A stretch of DNA of 64,000 nucleotides from Flammeovirgaceae bacterium 311 (GCA_000597885.1 CP004371.1:2062501-2126500); one strand, 5' to 3'. Positions 9,604 through 19,899 are shown, counted from the stretch's first letter. Program-made: numbers and translations. Notes: generated by a model from the letters alone, not told the origin.

Positions 9604-12600
9604 ATGCAGAGGGTTTTTCTAATATGCCTGACATTCTTAACCACAATTCTGCTGAGCTTACCCTCTGTAGCACAGGAGGCATTTGTGCCCGAAGGGCTCT
9701 ATTTCCAGGGAGAGGTAATTCGTAAGGTAAGTGTTGGTCATAATGCTGTATGGGTAGTAAAGGGGCAGGATAGCACAGGGGTAGGAAAGGTAGACCTGCA
9801 GGGTATAGAATATGATTATACCACCAGCATCAATACATCAGTACCCCTAGCCGGCATCGTGGGGAAGTATGGTGACAGTGCTATGATAGCCTCCACAAGC
9901 AATTATTTACTACAGTTTGATAAAGGAGTAATTACCCGGATAGATAAAGATCTTGGCGTAAAAGGCAACCGCATTACAGACATTACGGGAAACGAAAGTT
10001 TTACCTTTATTGCAACGGACTCTGGCTATCAGAAATCATACAACAATGCAAGCTTTGTTACGATGAGGTTTGTTGATCCCAAACCTCCCGTTCTCAGAAT
10101 CTTCCATAACGAAAGAAAAGGACTATCAGCTTATGCTTACCAGGAACAGGTAGGCAGTTGTAGCGAATGGCCTAACAGCAACACCTTGAAGATTATAGTC
10201 CAGAGAGCATACGCCAATCAGGTTAATTCTGCATTATTCAATCCTGATGAAATTTCAGGTTTAAATGCCATCGCAGTAGCTGATGAATATATTCATTCTT
10301 ATTCACCCACTTATATAGCTACCTTTTTTATTGGTAATACCTCCGGCTTAAAGGTTGGGTTGGGCGATTGTAAAAGCATAGTCAAAACGTTCCTTCAAGA
10401 CACAACAGTATATGCTATAAAAAATTACAAGAGCTCAATGTTAATTGGTAGTGAAAAGGGTCTATTCTATTGCTCAGAAAAAGACCCTGACATGATGTAT
10501 TCGGTTCAGTTGGGGGGAGCATACAAAATATACGATATCTCTGTGGATGAGGATAAAGATCTCGTATGGTTAGCGACTGACCAGGGACTTTACAAATTAC
10601 ATGGTGACAGCTATCAAACACCTCCACCTGCAAAAACAATTGAAGATATTGAATGGACCAGGCATATAGGAGGCTCTTTTTCAGATCTGGTAAAAGCCAT
10701 GGTAACTGATGCATATGGCAATGTTTACATGACGGGCAGCTTCAGCGGGATGGCTAAATTCGGAGATTCAGTTTTGATAGCAAAAAATCAGCAAGATTAT
10801 TTCCTGGTAAAGTATAATGCCAGTGGAGATATGCTATGGGTACGCTCGGCAACCCGTCTCAAAGAAACCGGCTACCCAAGTGTAGGATGTGGGCTGGCAC
10901 TTACCGTAGATCACCTTGAAAATGTTTATGTGCTTACAACGCATTACATTGATTATGAAGAACAGCCCATAATTGGTCCTGATTTTGGTTATGGCGTAAA
11001 AGCGGCAGATCCAGCTGCTAAAAACAGTTATCTTGTTAAATATGATGTTAACGGCACACCACAATGGACTCAGCCTACAGCAATGTCATATCATACAAAC
11101 ACATCTTCTTATTTTTCTGGCCATCCACAGCTTAACTCAGACAAGAATGGTAATATATATCTGGCTTCAGCAGCAAATTTTACAAATCCTGATTACCATG
11201 TGAAGTTTGCTGTTTGGAAGTATAATCCGGACTTCAAGCTGGAATGGCTTAAAAAATTTCCTTTGCAGTTTACGACCATTACCCTGAAACCAGGTGGTGA
11301 ATTTTACTTATATGGTAAATTTGGCCTATTCAGGGATACGCTCGTGGTTGACACTATTAAGCTGAGCAGGGAAGATGATGATAGTTTTGCCCTTGTCCAT
11401 TTGGATAGTAGTGGAAAAGCGAAATGGGGAAAGGCATTTGGAAATTCCCATAGTCATGTAGAGAATCTAACTGGATTAGGCTTCGATGATTTCGGAAATA
11501 CATATATATCAGGATCTTACAGCGTCGATATGCAGCTAGGGGAATGGGTGCATACAAACCGAAAACATGATTATGGTATTTTTCATGCGAAGCTTAATGC
11601 CAGCGGTGCATTTAGCTGGGTTAGATTTGGAGAAACGAAAGAGCATTTGCCGAATAATCAAATCTTAGTTGACTCATTGGGATTTTCTATCTTGACAGGT
11701 AAGTTTGAAAAGAGTCTTACGTTGAACAATTTAACGCTTGAAGCCAGTTCTGATCAGGAAGAAGTTTACCTGATAAAGTATGATCCAAGCGGAAACCTTA
11801 GCTGGGGTTATGCTATACCCGGTCTTACTTACGATCTCTATTCAATAAAAACAATTGCTAAAGGGCCTAAAAACTCCTTCTATATAGGCGGGGAGTTAAT
11901 CAATAATATTAACCTGAATAATAGTCTATTAGCAGTAAAAGGTGTTTCAGATATTTTCCTGGCCAGGATCACTGATCCAACAAGCATATTTAGTATTAAT
12001 GTAATCAGAGGCAAAAGTTTTTTTGACAAAGATAAGAATGGCGCGTATAATGAAGGAGATGAACCCATTGCTGATCTCATCGTTAAAGCAGAGCCCGGAC
12101 CACTTTACACCAAAACAGATCATGAAGGTAACTATGTACTCTATCTGCCAAAAGGAGACTATACCATTGAACAAATAATTCCGAATTATAAGGGTAAAAT
12201 CATCACGCCCATAGCTCCGGAGCAACCGTTTTCCATAAGCCTCACCACTGCAGGCATAGACTCAGCAGGTTTTGATTTTGTTAATGATGTTAAAGTTTCT
12301 CCTTTTCTCTCCGTAGATGTTACCTCTACCCGCTTCAGGCGATGCTTTACCCATACCACCAAAGTTGAATATTGTAACGAAGGATTTGCCAATGCTGAAA
12401 ACGTGGAACTGGTGCTGGAGTACCCGGAGTTTGTGATTCCCATCGCAAGCAGCATTCCCTGGACCTCCAGAAACGGAAATACCTATACCTTCTCAATTGG
12501 GAGCATGCCTTCACAAAGCTGCAGAACCATTACCTTCAAAGATTCGGTTATTTGTGGCAATGAGTCTATCCGTGATCTTACCCAATGCATAAAGGGTTCC

Positions 12601-14490
12601 TTACGCTCTCTTAACACCACAGTTAATCCAGATCCTGAATGGGATAGATCTGACATAGTGCTTTCTGCCGAATGCAGGGACAATGGCTTCGTCAGGGTAG
12701 GCATCCACAATTCCGGGACAGGCCATATGGCCGACAGCGCCAGCTTCAGTATCTTTTTAAACCAGCAACAGGTTTATGGTGGCAAGTACAAACTCAAAGC
12801 TGGAGAAGACCTAAGCCTCAACCTACTGGCCAACGGCAAACCCCTGCACCTGGAGGCAAAGCTTACCCCTCATCACCCGGATAAAAGAGCGGTGTCTATT
12901 ACCATACAAGGCTGCAACAGCAATGGCGAAGGCATCATTGATGGTGGCTATGTCAATCAATTCCCGCAAAACGACGAGGCAGAAACAATAGAACTGGTCT
13001 GCCTGCCCATCATCGACAGCTATGACCCCAATGACAAGCAGGTGGCACCAGCAGGTATCACCTCAACCAATAATATTGCTGAAGATAGCATGCTGGAGTA
13101 CACCATCCGCTTCCAGAACACCGGAACCGATACTGCCTATACCGTAGTAGTGGTAGATCCGCTAAGCGAACACCTGGATATCTCCACCCTTAAAGTAGGC
13201 CTTAGCTCACACCCTGTAAAATGGGAGTTCAGCCAGGATAACCAGCCCTCCATTGTCTGGCGCTTTCCAAAAATTAACCTGCCCGACAGCACCACCAATG
13301 AGCGGGCATCGCATGGCTTTGTTAAATTTAAGATCAGGCCAAAACCAGATCTTCCCCTAGGTACAGTAATCTCTAACAAGGCGGAAATTTACTTTGACTA
13401 CAACAGTCCTATTATTACCAATGAGGTCTTCAATACTATCGGCCTGCCAGAGCTGGTGCCGGGAGAGAAAGTGTTGGTTCAAAATTGTAATACAAAAATT
13501 AATCTGCTGCAGGAGGAGAATTTAGCGATAGTGTTATGTAGCGATGCAAGGAGCTATCAGCTTTCACGCCAGGTTCCTGTCGATGGCCGGGGTAACTGGA
13601 AAGTAACCAAAGGCAATGCTTTTTTACAAGATCCTCACAGTCACCAAACCCTCGCCAGCAATATCTCCTTTGGAGAGAATGAATTTAGCTGGGAGCTAAC
13701 CTACTGCGATCATATTGTCATCAGCAAAGTTACAATTATCAGAGAACTGCCTCTCGAGAAGCCACAAATTACCCCTCCTGCTCCCATTTGCCAGGGAGAA
13801 GTCTATCCTGCTATTGGAACAACTGGCGAGGGTGTAGAATGGTACAGAGATGCAGCACTGACTAAGCTGGCACTGAAAGGCAATACTTATCAAGCCTCGG
13901 GTCAGCAGTCAGAAACCCTCTATGTGATCAGGCGCAGTCCAACCTGTAGCAGCCCCGTAGCTGTAGTGCAGGTGGTTGTCCAGCCTCAACCTTCACCTCC
14001 GGTAGCCTATGCTGCAGAGGCATGCGTGGAGCTAAAACAACCCCTGTTAACAGCACAGGGCAGCAACCTTCGCTGGTATGCTGATGCTACAAAACAGCAG
14101 CTCCTGGCAGAGGGAGAAAGCTTCTCCCCTGCTGATAAAAGCTCCCGCAGTTACTGGCTTACCCAAAGCAGCGAGTATTGCGAAAGTCAGCCGGTAGAGG
14201 TGCGCTTTACAGCCAAACACTTCGATCCTGCGAAGGCCTACATAGCCAATGTGGTAACTCCTAACGGTGATGATAAGAACCAGCTCTACTATGTAAAAGA
14301 CTTTGAAGGCAAGGAATGTATGGGTGAATTTATCTCCATCAGGATCTACAACCGCTGGGGCAGGCAGGTCTACGAAAGTAAAGCAGCAGATTTTAAATGG
14401 GATGCCAGCCAGCTTCCTACAGGTGTTTACTACTACCGCATGGATTATCAGCTAAACAAGTTCCAGGGTTCTATTCAGGTATTACGATAG
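9604..14490 (+). CDS. giant type IX-secreted multidomain protein (second of a tandem pair)
   Basis: About 1628 residues from the ATG at 9604. I chose this start over the ATG at 9550 because it gives an immediate signal peptide (MQRVFLICLTFL... SVAQEAF) that aligns with the start of the preceding paralogue. Same order of parts: propeller-type repeats, SBBP-like repeats, SdrD/Cna-B-like domain (GKSFFDKDKNGAYNEGDE), DUF11-like domain (YDPNDKQVAPAGI), two Ig-like units, gliding-motility-type C-terminal domain (ANVVTPNGDDKNQ, IYNRWGRQVYES). The N-terminal halves of the two paralogues have diverged strongly while the last ~80 residues are nearly identical, also at DNA level. Followed after 3 bases by another secreted-protein gene, so probably one transcript. 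Confidence 0.88.
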   Translation: MQRVFLICLTFLTTILLSLPSVAQEAFVPEGLYFQGEVIRKVSVGHNAVWVVKGQDSTGVGKVDLQGIEYDYTTSINTSVPLAGIVGKYGDSAMIASTSNYLLQFDKGVITRIDKDLGVKGNRITDITGNESFTFIATDSGYQKSYNNASFVTMRFVDPKPPVLRIFHNERKGLSAYAYQEQVGSCSEWPNSNTLKIIVQRAYANQVNSALFNPDEISGLNAIAVADEYIHSYSPTYIATFFIGNTSGLKVGLGDCKSIVKTFLQDTTVYAIKNYKSSMLIGSEKGLFYCSEKDPDMMYSVQLGGAYKIYDISVDEDKDLVWLATDQGLYKLHGDSYQTPPPAKTIEDIEWTRHIGGSFSDLVKAMVTDAYGNVYMTGSFSGMAKFGDSVLIAKNQQDYFLVKYNASGDMLWVRSATRLKETGYPSVGCGLALTVDHLENVYVLTTHYIDYEEQPIIGPDFGYGVKAADPAAKNSYLVKYDVNGTPQWTQPTAMSYHTNTSSYFSGHPQLNSDKNGNIYLASAANFTNPDYHVKFAVWKYNPDFKLEWLKKFPLQFTTITLKPGGEFYLYGKFGLFRDTLVVDTIKLSREDDDSFALVHLDSSGKAKWGKAFGNSHSHVENLTGLGFDDFGNTYISGSYSVDMQLGEWVHTNRKHDYGIFHAKLNASGAFSWVRFGETKEHLPNNQILVDSLGFSILTGKFEKSLTLNNLTLEASSDQEEVYLIKYDPSGNLSWGYAIPGLTYDLYSIKTIAKGPKNSFYIGGELINNINLNNSLLAVKGVSDIFLARITDPTSIFSINVIRGKSFFDKDKNGAYNEGDEPIADLIVKAEPGPLYTKTDHEGNYVLYLPKGDYTIEQIIPNYKGKIITPIAPEQPFSISLTTAGIDSAGFDFVNDVKVSPFLSVDVTSTRFRRCFTHTTKVEYCNEGFANAENVELVLEYPEFVIPIASSIPWTSRNGNTYTFSIGSMPSQSCRTITFKDSVICGNESIRDLTQCIKGSLRSLNTTVNPDPEWDRSDIVLSAECRDNGFVRVGIHNSGTGHMADSASFSIFLNQQQVYGGKYKLKAGEDLSLNLLANGKPLHLEAKLTPHHPDKRAVSITIQGCNSNGEGIIDGGYVNQFPQNDEAETIELVCLPIIDSYDPNDKQVAPAGITSTNNIAEDSMLEYTIRFQNTGTDTAYTVVVVDPLSEHLDISTLKVGLSSHPVKWEFSQDNQPSIVWRFPKINLPDSTTNERASHGFVKFKIRPKPDLPLGTVISNKAEIYFDYNSPIITNEVFNTIGLPELVPGEKVLVQNCNTKINLLQEENLAIVLCSDARSYQLSRQVPVDGRGNWKVTKGNAFLQDPHSHQTLASNISFGENEFSWELTYCDHIVISKVTIIRELPLEKPQITPPAPICQGEVYPAIGTTGEGVEWYRDAALTKLALKGNTYQASGQQSETLYVIRRSPTCSSPVAVVQVVVQPQPSPPVAYAAEACVELKQPLLTAQGSNLRWYADATKQQLLAEGESFSPADKSSRSYWLTQSSEYCESQPVEVRFTAKHFDPAKAYIANVVTPNGDDKNQLYYVKDFEGKECMGEFISIRIYNRWGRQVYESKAADFKWDASQLPTGVYYYRMDYQLNKFQGSIQVLR

Positions 14491-14493
14491 GCA

Positions 14494-16362
14494 ATGAAGA
14501 AGGCATTACTGGTGTTGGCAGTGGCGATTTTAAGCTTTGCAGGTGCAGGAAGCCTGAAATGCTTTGGGCAGTCGCGGATCAATAACCTAATCTTTAACAG
14601 CACAGACCAGATCATTGGGCTTGACTTTACCAATACAGATGCTCCGGAAATTTTTTATACGGGTAAAAAAGCCAATGCGACCATTGGAGAGGGGATTGCC
14701 CATGCCGAGAATGAGCAGGGAGAGATTGTCTTCTGGGTAAACGCCAGCGGGGTCTATGATAAAAATAACAACCTGATGCCGGGATCGGCTGGCATTTTTG
14801 CCCACCCCTCCTCTACAGAAATTGTGATTTCTCCATTTCCCGATAATCCCACCAGCTACTACATCTTTTACAACAACCAGCTTTGCTCCAGTCTCTACTA
14901 TTCAGTTGTAGATATGAGCTTAAGAAATGGCCTTGGTAATGTTGTAAAACTGAACACCCTGATTACGCCAGGAAAGATTTTCGCTGAGGGGCTGGAGGTG
15001 GTAAGGATTCCCTGCACCAGCAATTACTGGCTCCTTGCCAATGAGTGCGGCAGGGGACTTACGCGCTTCCTGGTGAATGAAGCGGGCATATCGGCCGGAG
15101 AACTGTTCCTGGCAAATACCATTAATACCGGCGGCAGGGGTGAGCTTGATTACTATAAGGGAAAGCTCGGCTATGCCATCACCTTCAGTAACCGCTGTCT
15201 GGTGGCAGATTTCAATCCGGAGACCGGCGTGGCCACTAACCTTAAAAACATTTCTTTTTCTGCCACAAACGGCACCTACGGATTGGAGTTTTCTCCCGAT
15301 GCCAGCAAAGTATGGGTAACCGACCTTAGCAACCGTGATATCTTTGGCAACCTATCGGGCAATAACCTTTTTTCTTATGATCTTAGCACTGGCTTAACCA
15401 AAGCCTGGAGCATCAGCAATACAAACCCGGACTGCAGCGGCCAAATGGAAGGTCTGGGCCAGATAGAGCTTGGCAAAGACGGGCGCCTATACATCACCCA
15501 AATTGAAGGCTGCCAGGTTGTAGTGGTAGATCAACCTGATTCTGAAAATCCCAACATCCTAAAAATAGATGTAGCCACCAGGCTTTCAGCGGGTATTTCA
15601 GACCATATTCAGTCAGATTTTCTGGACGAAGATCTGCTGCTTAATCCTGTTGTTAAATCACAGGGCCCGCTGATGCTTTGTACAGATGCATCGGTTCTGC
15701 TTTATTTTGATGGCACTTCTGAAGGAAAGCAGCTTCAGTGGTTCCGCAATGGCAATGGCATACCCGGCGCCACTGCCCCTACTTTAGAGGTGCAGCAGGC
15801 CGGTGAATATTTTCTGCAGATTGCCAACCGGGCCGGTTGTGCCAGTGCAAGCAATATAATAGCGGTATCAGATGCCAGTATTCCTGCGCTTGATTTTCAA
15901 CGGGAATACAACGTCTGCGAAAGCCCTCCCCTGGTGCTCAGCATCCCCCATGCCGGAGCGTATGCCGTAAGCTGGTCGAATGGCAGCGAAGGACCTGCTA
16001 CCACCGTAACAGAAAGCGGCAGCTATGCCGTTACCTTCTCCAACGGCCATTGCGCCAGAACAGAACTGATAGAGGTGGTAATCCGGCAGAAAACGGCTTA
16101 CAAAATTCCGAACATTATCATTCCAAACGGAGACTCCTGGAACGAATTCTTTGAAATCCGGGAACTGCAGGAGGCTGTAAGCCTGCAGATCTACAACCGC
16201 TGGGGAAAGCTCGTTTACACCTCTGCCGATTATCAAAACGACTGGCAGGGTCGGGACTTGTTGCAGGGTACTTATTATTATAAAATAACACCCAATACCG
16301 CCTGTGGCATAGAACAAACCGGCTGGGTACTGGTGATGAACGGATCGGCTACTGAAAAGTAA
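14494..16362 (+). CDS. secreted protein with gliding-motility-type C-terminal domain
   Basis: 622 residues, starting 3 bases after the stop of the preceding gene. Signal peptide in residues 1-26 (LLVLAVAILSFAGAGS, then CFGQ). Residues ~30-390 resemble the beta-propeller-like module found in front of many type IX substrates (GLEFSPDASKVWVTDLS, LGKDGRLYITQIEGC). Two Ig/PKD-like units follow (LMLCTDASVLLYFDG; YNVCESPPLVLSIP) and the C-terminal ~85 residues are a gliding-motility-type sorting domain (IPNIIIPNGDSWNEFF, IYNRWGKLVYTS, GTYYYKI). Predicted to be exported and anchored at the surface with its two giant neighbours. Ligand unknown. Confidence 0.85.
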   Translation: MKKALLVLAVAILSFAGAGSLKCFGQSRINNLIFNSTDQIIGLDFTNTDAPEIFYTGKKANATIGEGIAHAENEQGEIVFWVNASGVYDKNNNLMPGSAGIFAHPSSTEIVISPFPDNPTSYYIFYNNQLCSSLYYSVVDMSLRNGLGNVVKLNTLITPGKIFAEGLEVVRIPCTSNYWLLANECGRGLTRFLVNEAGISAGELFLANTINTGGRGELDYYKGKLGYAITFSNRCLVADFNPETGVATNLKNISFSATNGTYGLEFSPDASKVWVTDLSNRDIFGNLSGNNLFSYDLSTGLTKAWSISNTNPDCSGQMEGLGQIELGKDGRLYITQIEGCQVVVVDQPDSENPNILKIDVATRLSAGISDHIQSDFLDEDLLLNPVVKSQGPLMLCTDASVLLYFDGTSEGKQLQWFRNGNGIPGATAPTLEVQQAGEYFLQIANRAGCASASNIIAVSDASIPALDFQREYNVCESPPLVLSIPHAGAYAVSWSNGSEGPATTVTESGSYAVTFSNGHCARTELIEVVIRQKTAYKIPNIIIPNGDSWNEFFEIRELQEAVSLQIYNRWGKLVYTSADYQNDWQGRDLLQGTYYYKITPNTACGIEQTGWVLVMNGSATEK

Positions 16363-16446
16363 TTGCCAACAAAACACTGAATTAGCACTATTCCTGTTGC
16401 CTCCCTTCCCTGCAGCAAGTATATTCGTGCATCATTTTGCAAGACC

Positions 16447-17211
16447 ATGCTCATTATTATATCTCCTTCCAAAACACAGGATTTTGCTCCTCTGTCCCAG
16501 ACCCCTGACTACACTGTACCGCAGTTTTTAGACGATAGTAGTAAGCTTGTTGCAGAGCTTCGCAAAAAGAAGCCGGCTGCTCTGGGCAAGCTTATGGACA
16601 TCAGTGAGAACCTGGCCGGGCTGAACCATGAGCGTTTTCAGGAATGGCAAACACCCTTTACCCCGGAAAATGCCAAACCTGCCCTTTTTGCCTTTAAGGG
16701 AGATGTATACACCGGAATACCGGCAGAAGAATACAGCAGTGAAGAGCTGCAATATGCCCAGGAACACCTGCGCATTTTATCAGGCCTCTACGGACTGCTG
16801 CGGCCACTGGACCTGATGCAGCCCTACCGCCTGGAAATGAAAATAAAGCTGAAAAATAAACGGGGGGCCGATCTGTACAAATTCTGGGGCAAACGCCTCA
16901 CAGATGGCCTGAACAATGCCCTACAGCAGCAAAAAGAAGCGGTGCTGGTAAACCTGGCCTCTAATGAATACTACAAAGCACTGCAGCCTAAAGATATCAA
17001 AGGCCGCATCATTACCCCGCAGTTTAAGGAATTCAAAAACGGCAAATACAGCATGGTGGCACTGTTTGCCAAGCGCGCCCGCGGCATGATGACCGACTAT
17101 ATACTGCGCAACCGCCTGGAAACGCCGGAGGCTATAAAAGGCTTTGACCGTGAAGGCTACAGCTTCAGCGAACCGCTGTCTGTTAGCGACGAGTGGGTGT
17201 TTGTAAGATAA
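16447..17211 (+). CDS. yaaA: YaaA/DUF328 family protein (peroxide stress)
   Basis: 254 residues, the full length of the YaaA family. The signature start IIISPSKTQDF, the central ALFAFKGDVYTG and the C-terminal GFDREGYSFSEPLSVSDEWVF are typical. In E. coli YaaA limits free intracellular iron during hydrogen peroxide stress and binds DNA; cytoplasmic. Stands alone, ~80 bases after the secreted-protein gene, and faces a convergent minus-strand pair. Confidence 0.92.
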   Translation: MLIIISPSKTQDFAPLSQTPDYTVPQFLDDSSKLVAELRKKKPAALGKLMDISENLAGLNHERFQEWQTPFTPENAKPALFAFKGDVYTGIPAEEYSSEELQYAQEHLRILSGLYGLLRPLDLMQPYRLEMKIKLKNKRGADLYKFWGKRLTDGLNNALQQQKEAVLVNLASNEYYKALQPKDIKGRIITPQFKEFKNGKYSMVALFAKRARGMMTDYILRNRLETPEAIKGFDREGYSFSEPLSVSDEWVFVR

Positions 17212-17241
17212 TCAGGAGTTCCAGAAGCATTACCAGAGCTG

Positions 17242-17688
17242 CTACACCACAAGAGATTCCGCTATGCTTCCGGTATAGCCAATATCGAGCTTGCTGAATA
17301 TATTAGCAGGGTGCTTCAGTTCTATCTCATGCCTGCCTGCTTCAACACATTTCTGAAACCAGGGCTCGGGTGGCAGTATTTTACGGTGCACCCGCAGCCC
17401 GTGCAGTTTATACATTTCCTGTTTCCAGCTTACAAAATACCATTCCATAGAGGGCTGGTGGAAAGCGCGCAGGCTTCGTTTATCAAAAACAAAGCGCTCC
17501 ACTCCCCCTCTTTCTATCAGCCCGGCACATTTTAAAAAAGAATCCTTGAAGGTGTGTATCGGGATATAGGAAGCCTGTGTCTGGCAAACCAATATTTTTT
17601 TTGAGCTATCTATATATACAGCTATGTATTCATTCCTGAATACTTCGGCCAGATGCTGCTCTAAGATCTCTTTTTGAAAAACAGACAT
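17242..17688 (-). CDS. small hypothetical protein, partner of histidine kinase
   Basis: 148 residues, no signal peptide or membrane segment. Starts 8 bases after the stop of the histidine kinase, so the two are very likely co-transcribed and functionally linked. The middle (VERFVFDKRSLRAFHQPSMEW) alternates strands and helices in a way reminiscent of STAS-like proteins, but I see no conserved phosphorylatable residue that would prove it. Two tryptophan-rich stretches (MEWYFVSW, PEPWFQKC) are notable. Function not recognised; a regulator or sensor partner of the kinase is inference. Confidence 0.75.
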   Translation of the reverse strand: MSVFQKEILEQHLAEVFRNEYIAVYIDSSKKILVCQTQASYIPIHTFKDSFLKCAGLIERGGVERFVFDKRSLRAFHQPSMEWYFVSWKQEMYKLHGLRVHRKILPPEPWFQKCVEAGRHEIELKHPANIFSKLDIGYTGSIAESLVV

Positions 17689-17696
17689 AACATCTT

Positions 17697-18623
17697 TTAA
17701 TTCAAGCCGGGCAAACAGATGGTAACACTGCAGCCCCTGTTTTCCTCGCTCTTTACTTCTATTTTGCCTCCAAGCTTATCTACAGCCATTTTAGACAAAT
17801 AGAGGCCTAAGCCGCTACCTACTGATAATTCGCTGCCCCTGAAAAACATATCAAATACCCTGTGCTGTAAAGCCCTGGGAATCCCTGTACCATTATCGGA
17901 TACTGTAATTTTTAACTGCTTATAATAGGGCTGCAGGCTAATTGAAACCTGGTGTTCTTTCTCTGAGATCCTGTACCTGAAGGCATTGTCCGTTATACTC
18001 TGCAGAATATTATCTAGCAGGTACTCATCAGAACGAAAAGCAGCACCGCTCCTGATGTTCAGCTCAAGTGCAGGAGAGCTGCTGCCAAACTGCTGCTTCA
18101 GTTTGCCAAGCACTTTATCCAGCAGCGCATTCAAATCAATTTCCTGCAGGCTCACCTGGCTTTGCCTGAAATCGGCAATGGTGGTAATGGTTCTGGTGAG
18201 GGATTCCAGCTTTCGCAGGGGCTGATGCAGCATCTGCATATACTCCCTGATCTCCTGATCTTCTATTCTGTTGCCTATGAGTGATAATAAACCAAAAGCT
18301 GTACAAACCGGCCCTTTAAAATCGTGGGAGGACCGATACAGCAGTGTATTCAGCTCATGATTGGCAATATATAAACTTTGCTGTACGCTTTCACGGTGCT
18401 GTGCTTCCTTCTCCAGCCTGGTTACAGCCTGTTTCAGCTCTGCGGTGCGCCTGTCAATGATCCGCTCCAGGTTTTTATTCTGATCGAATAATTCTTTCCT
18501 GGATACTTCAAGCTGTTCCTGTGCCTGCATCAGATAGGTTGTGGTGCGTGCAAGCATCTCTTCCTGAGCCTTTATATGCTCCTCAAGCACCTTTTTTTCC
18601 TGTTCTCTGTCTGTATCTGACAT
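17697..18623 (-). CDS. cytoplasmic sensor histidine kinase
   Basis: About 308 residues from the ATG at 18621-18623 (MSDTDREQEKK). An upstream in-frame ATG at 18701 would add 26 residues with no domain, so I prefer the inner start. Residues ~5-110 are a long coiled coil (EEHIKAQEEMLARTTTYLM... RRTAELKQAV); no membrane segment. The H-box is YRSSHDFKGPV, where Phe-Lys replaces the more common Leu-Arg, followed by N-box DNAFRYR, G1 DNGTGIP and G2 GSGLGLYLSK. No sensor domain is visible, so the signal probably arrives through the coiled coil or a partner. No response regulator is adjacent; the small gene 8 bases downstream is the likely partner. Confidence 0.88.
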   Translation of the reverse strand: MSDTDREQEKKVLEEHIKAQEEMLARTTTYLMQAQEQLEVSRKELFDQNKNLERIIDRRTAELKQAVTRLEKEAQHRESVQQSLYIANHELNTLLYRSSHDFKGPVCTAFGLLSLIGNRIEDQEIREYMQMLHQPLRKLESLTRTITTIADFRQSQVSLQEIDLNALLDKVLGKLKQQFGSSSPALELNIRSGAAFRSDEYLLDNILQSITDNAFRYRISEKEHQVSISLQPYYKQLKITVSDNGTGIPRALQHRVFDMFFRGSELSVGSGLGLYLSKMAVDKLGGKIEVKSEENRGCSVTICLPGLN

Positions 18624-18905
18624 CAACACTTGCGGACTAAGCATCAAACTCGAACAATTATAGCTATAACAAGGAATTAACTGATAGAAAACTATCAACA
18701 AAAGTAGGTGATTATTTTTATAAATTATCTTCCGTTCCCAATGCTAATAACCATCATGTATGATTTTCCTGAACATCACCTGTAATATTTGCCCGGTGCA
18801 GCATTTGTAATCAGCCACAGCGTGTTATCATTAGCAGGAAATTTCAGCCATTGGTCTTTGGCCCCCGTTTAACAATTACAAATATTATTTTATTACTGTA
18901 TCTCT

Positions 18906-19853
18906 ATGCGTACTATTAAACTCATCCTGATACCGCTGGCCCTATTGTTTATCGTTGGTTTTGTGCTGTTCCTGGTAGCACAGATTGCTAACCTGGTACT
19001 ACTGGCCGACCGATATAGCCCAATTTTTGGCGATATAGTACTCTATGGCTTAACAGGATTGATTTTTGGGCTGGTACTGGTACCACTCTACACTTACCTG
19101 ACCTTACCAAAAGCCAAACTACCGCCACAAACAGATAACCCGGAAGAGATTGTTGCCTACAGAGCCTCTCTGGTGCGGCGGTACCAAAAAAATAAACTGC
19201 TGCAGCGGGAGAACCTGGCTATAGAAACTGAAAAAGACATTCCTGCTGCAGTAAATATGCTAAACCGCCATGCAGACAGGCTTATTCAGTATAATACCAT
19301 CCGTACGTTTGCAGGGACTGCCATCTCTCAGAACGGTATGTTCGATAGCATGATCGTGCTCTACTTCGCTATCAATACAGTATACCGGGTAAGCCGCATC
19401 TACTGGCAGCGTACCAGCCTGCGGCAGCTCCTGAACCTCTACAGCCAGATAGGCATGATTGTAATAGGTGCCAAGCTGCTCGAGGATAACCTGGATCAAT
19501 ACCTGGAAGAGAATATTCAGGAATTTATCGATGAGCTGGCAAACCAGGGTGCTGAAACAACCGCCTCTGTGGGCGCGCGGGCTACCAAAATAATCCCGGG
19601 CCTGGGCAGTGTTGTGGAAAGTATTGTGCAGGGCACTTTTAACGGGCTTATGGTGCTGCGCATAGGGCTGATCACACAAAAATACTGTGGGGCCACTCAT
19701 GCCATTAACAGAAAGGCTATCCGCAGGGAAAGCTTTATAGAGGCCAGAAAGCGCATCTTCAGCATTATTGCAGTGCCGCGCAAAGAGTTCTTTAGCCGCC
19801 TGAATATTTTTGGCAGCTGGTTTAAGAAAGAGCGGGGTACCAATCCTGCCTGA
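18906..19853 (+). CDS. DUF697-family membrane protein
   Basis: 315 residues. Two N-terminal membrane helices (residues ~5-28 and ~42-66), a charged cytoplasmic stretch, then a DUF697-type C-terminal region with amphipathic helices (RTFAGTAISQNGMFDS, GLGSVVESIVQGTFNGLM, RIGLITQKYC). DUF697 proteins are often linked to GTPases of the YcjF/YcjX kind, but no GTPase is adjacent here. Preceded by ~280 bases without a gene after the divergent kinase; ends in a strong terminator. Confidence 0.75.
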   Translation: MRTIKLILIPLALLFIVGFVLFLVAQIANLVLLADRYSPIFGDIVLYGLTGLIFGLVLVPLYTYLTLPKAKLPPQTDNPEEIVAYRASLVRRYQKNKLLQRENLAIETEKDIPAAVNMLNRHADRLIQYNTIRTFAGTAISQNGMFDSMIVLYFAINTVYRVSRIYWQRTSLRQLLNLYSQIGMIVIGAKLLEDNLDQYLEENIQEFIDELANQGAETTASVGARATKIIPGLGSVVESIVQGTFNGLMVLRIGLITQKYCGATHAINRKAIRRESFIEARKRIFSIIAVPRKEFFSRLNIFGSWFKKERGTNPA

Positions 19854-19863
19854 GCCCCGCACA

Positions 19864-19899
19864 AAAAGAAACCCCGGCTTTTTTAGCCGGGGTTTCCTC
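19864..19899 (+). terminator. rho-independent terminator
   Basis: Perfect stem AACCCCGGC / GCCGGGGTT with a T-rich loop, just after the DUF697 gene. The stem could act on both strands. Confidence 0.8.

Noticed and set aside
15868-16377. 169-codon minus-strand open frame
   Set aside because: Antisense to the C-terminal sorting domain of the secreted protein at 14494-16362; the sense frame has clear domain motifs.
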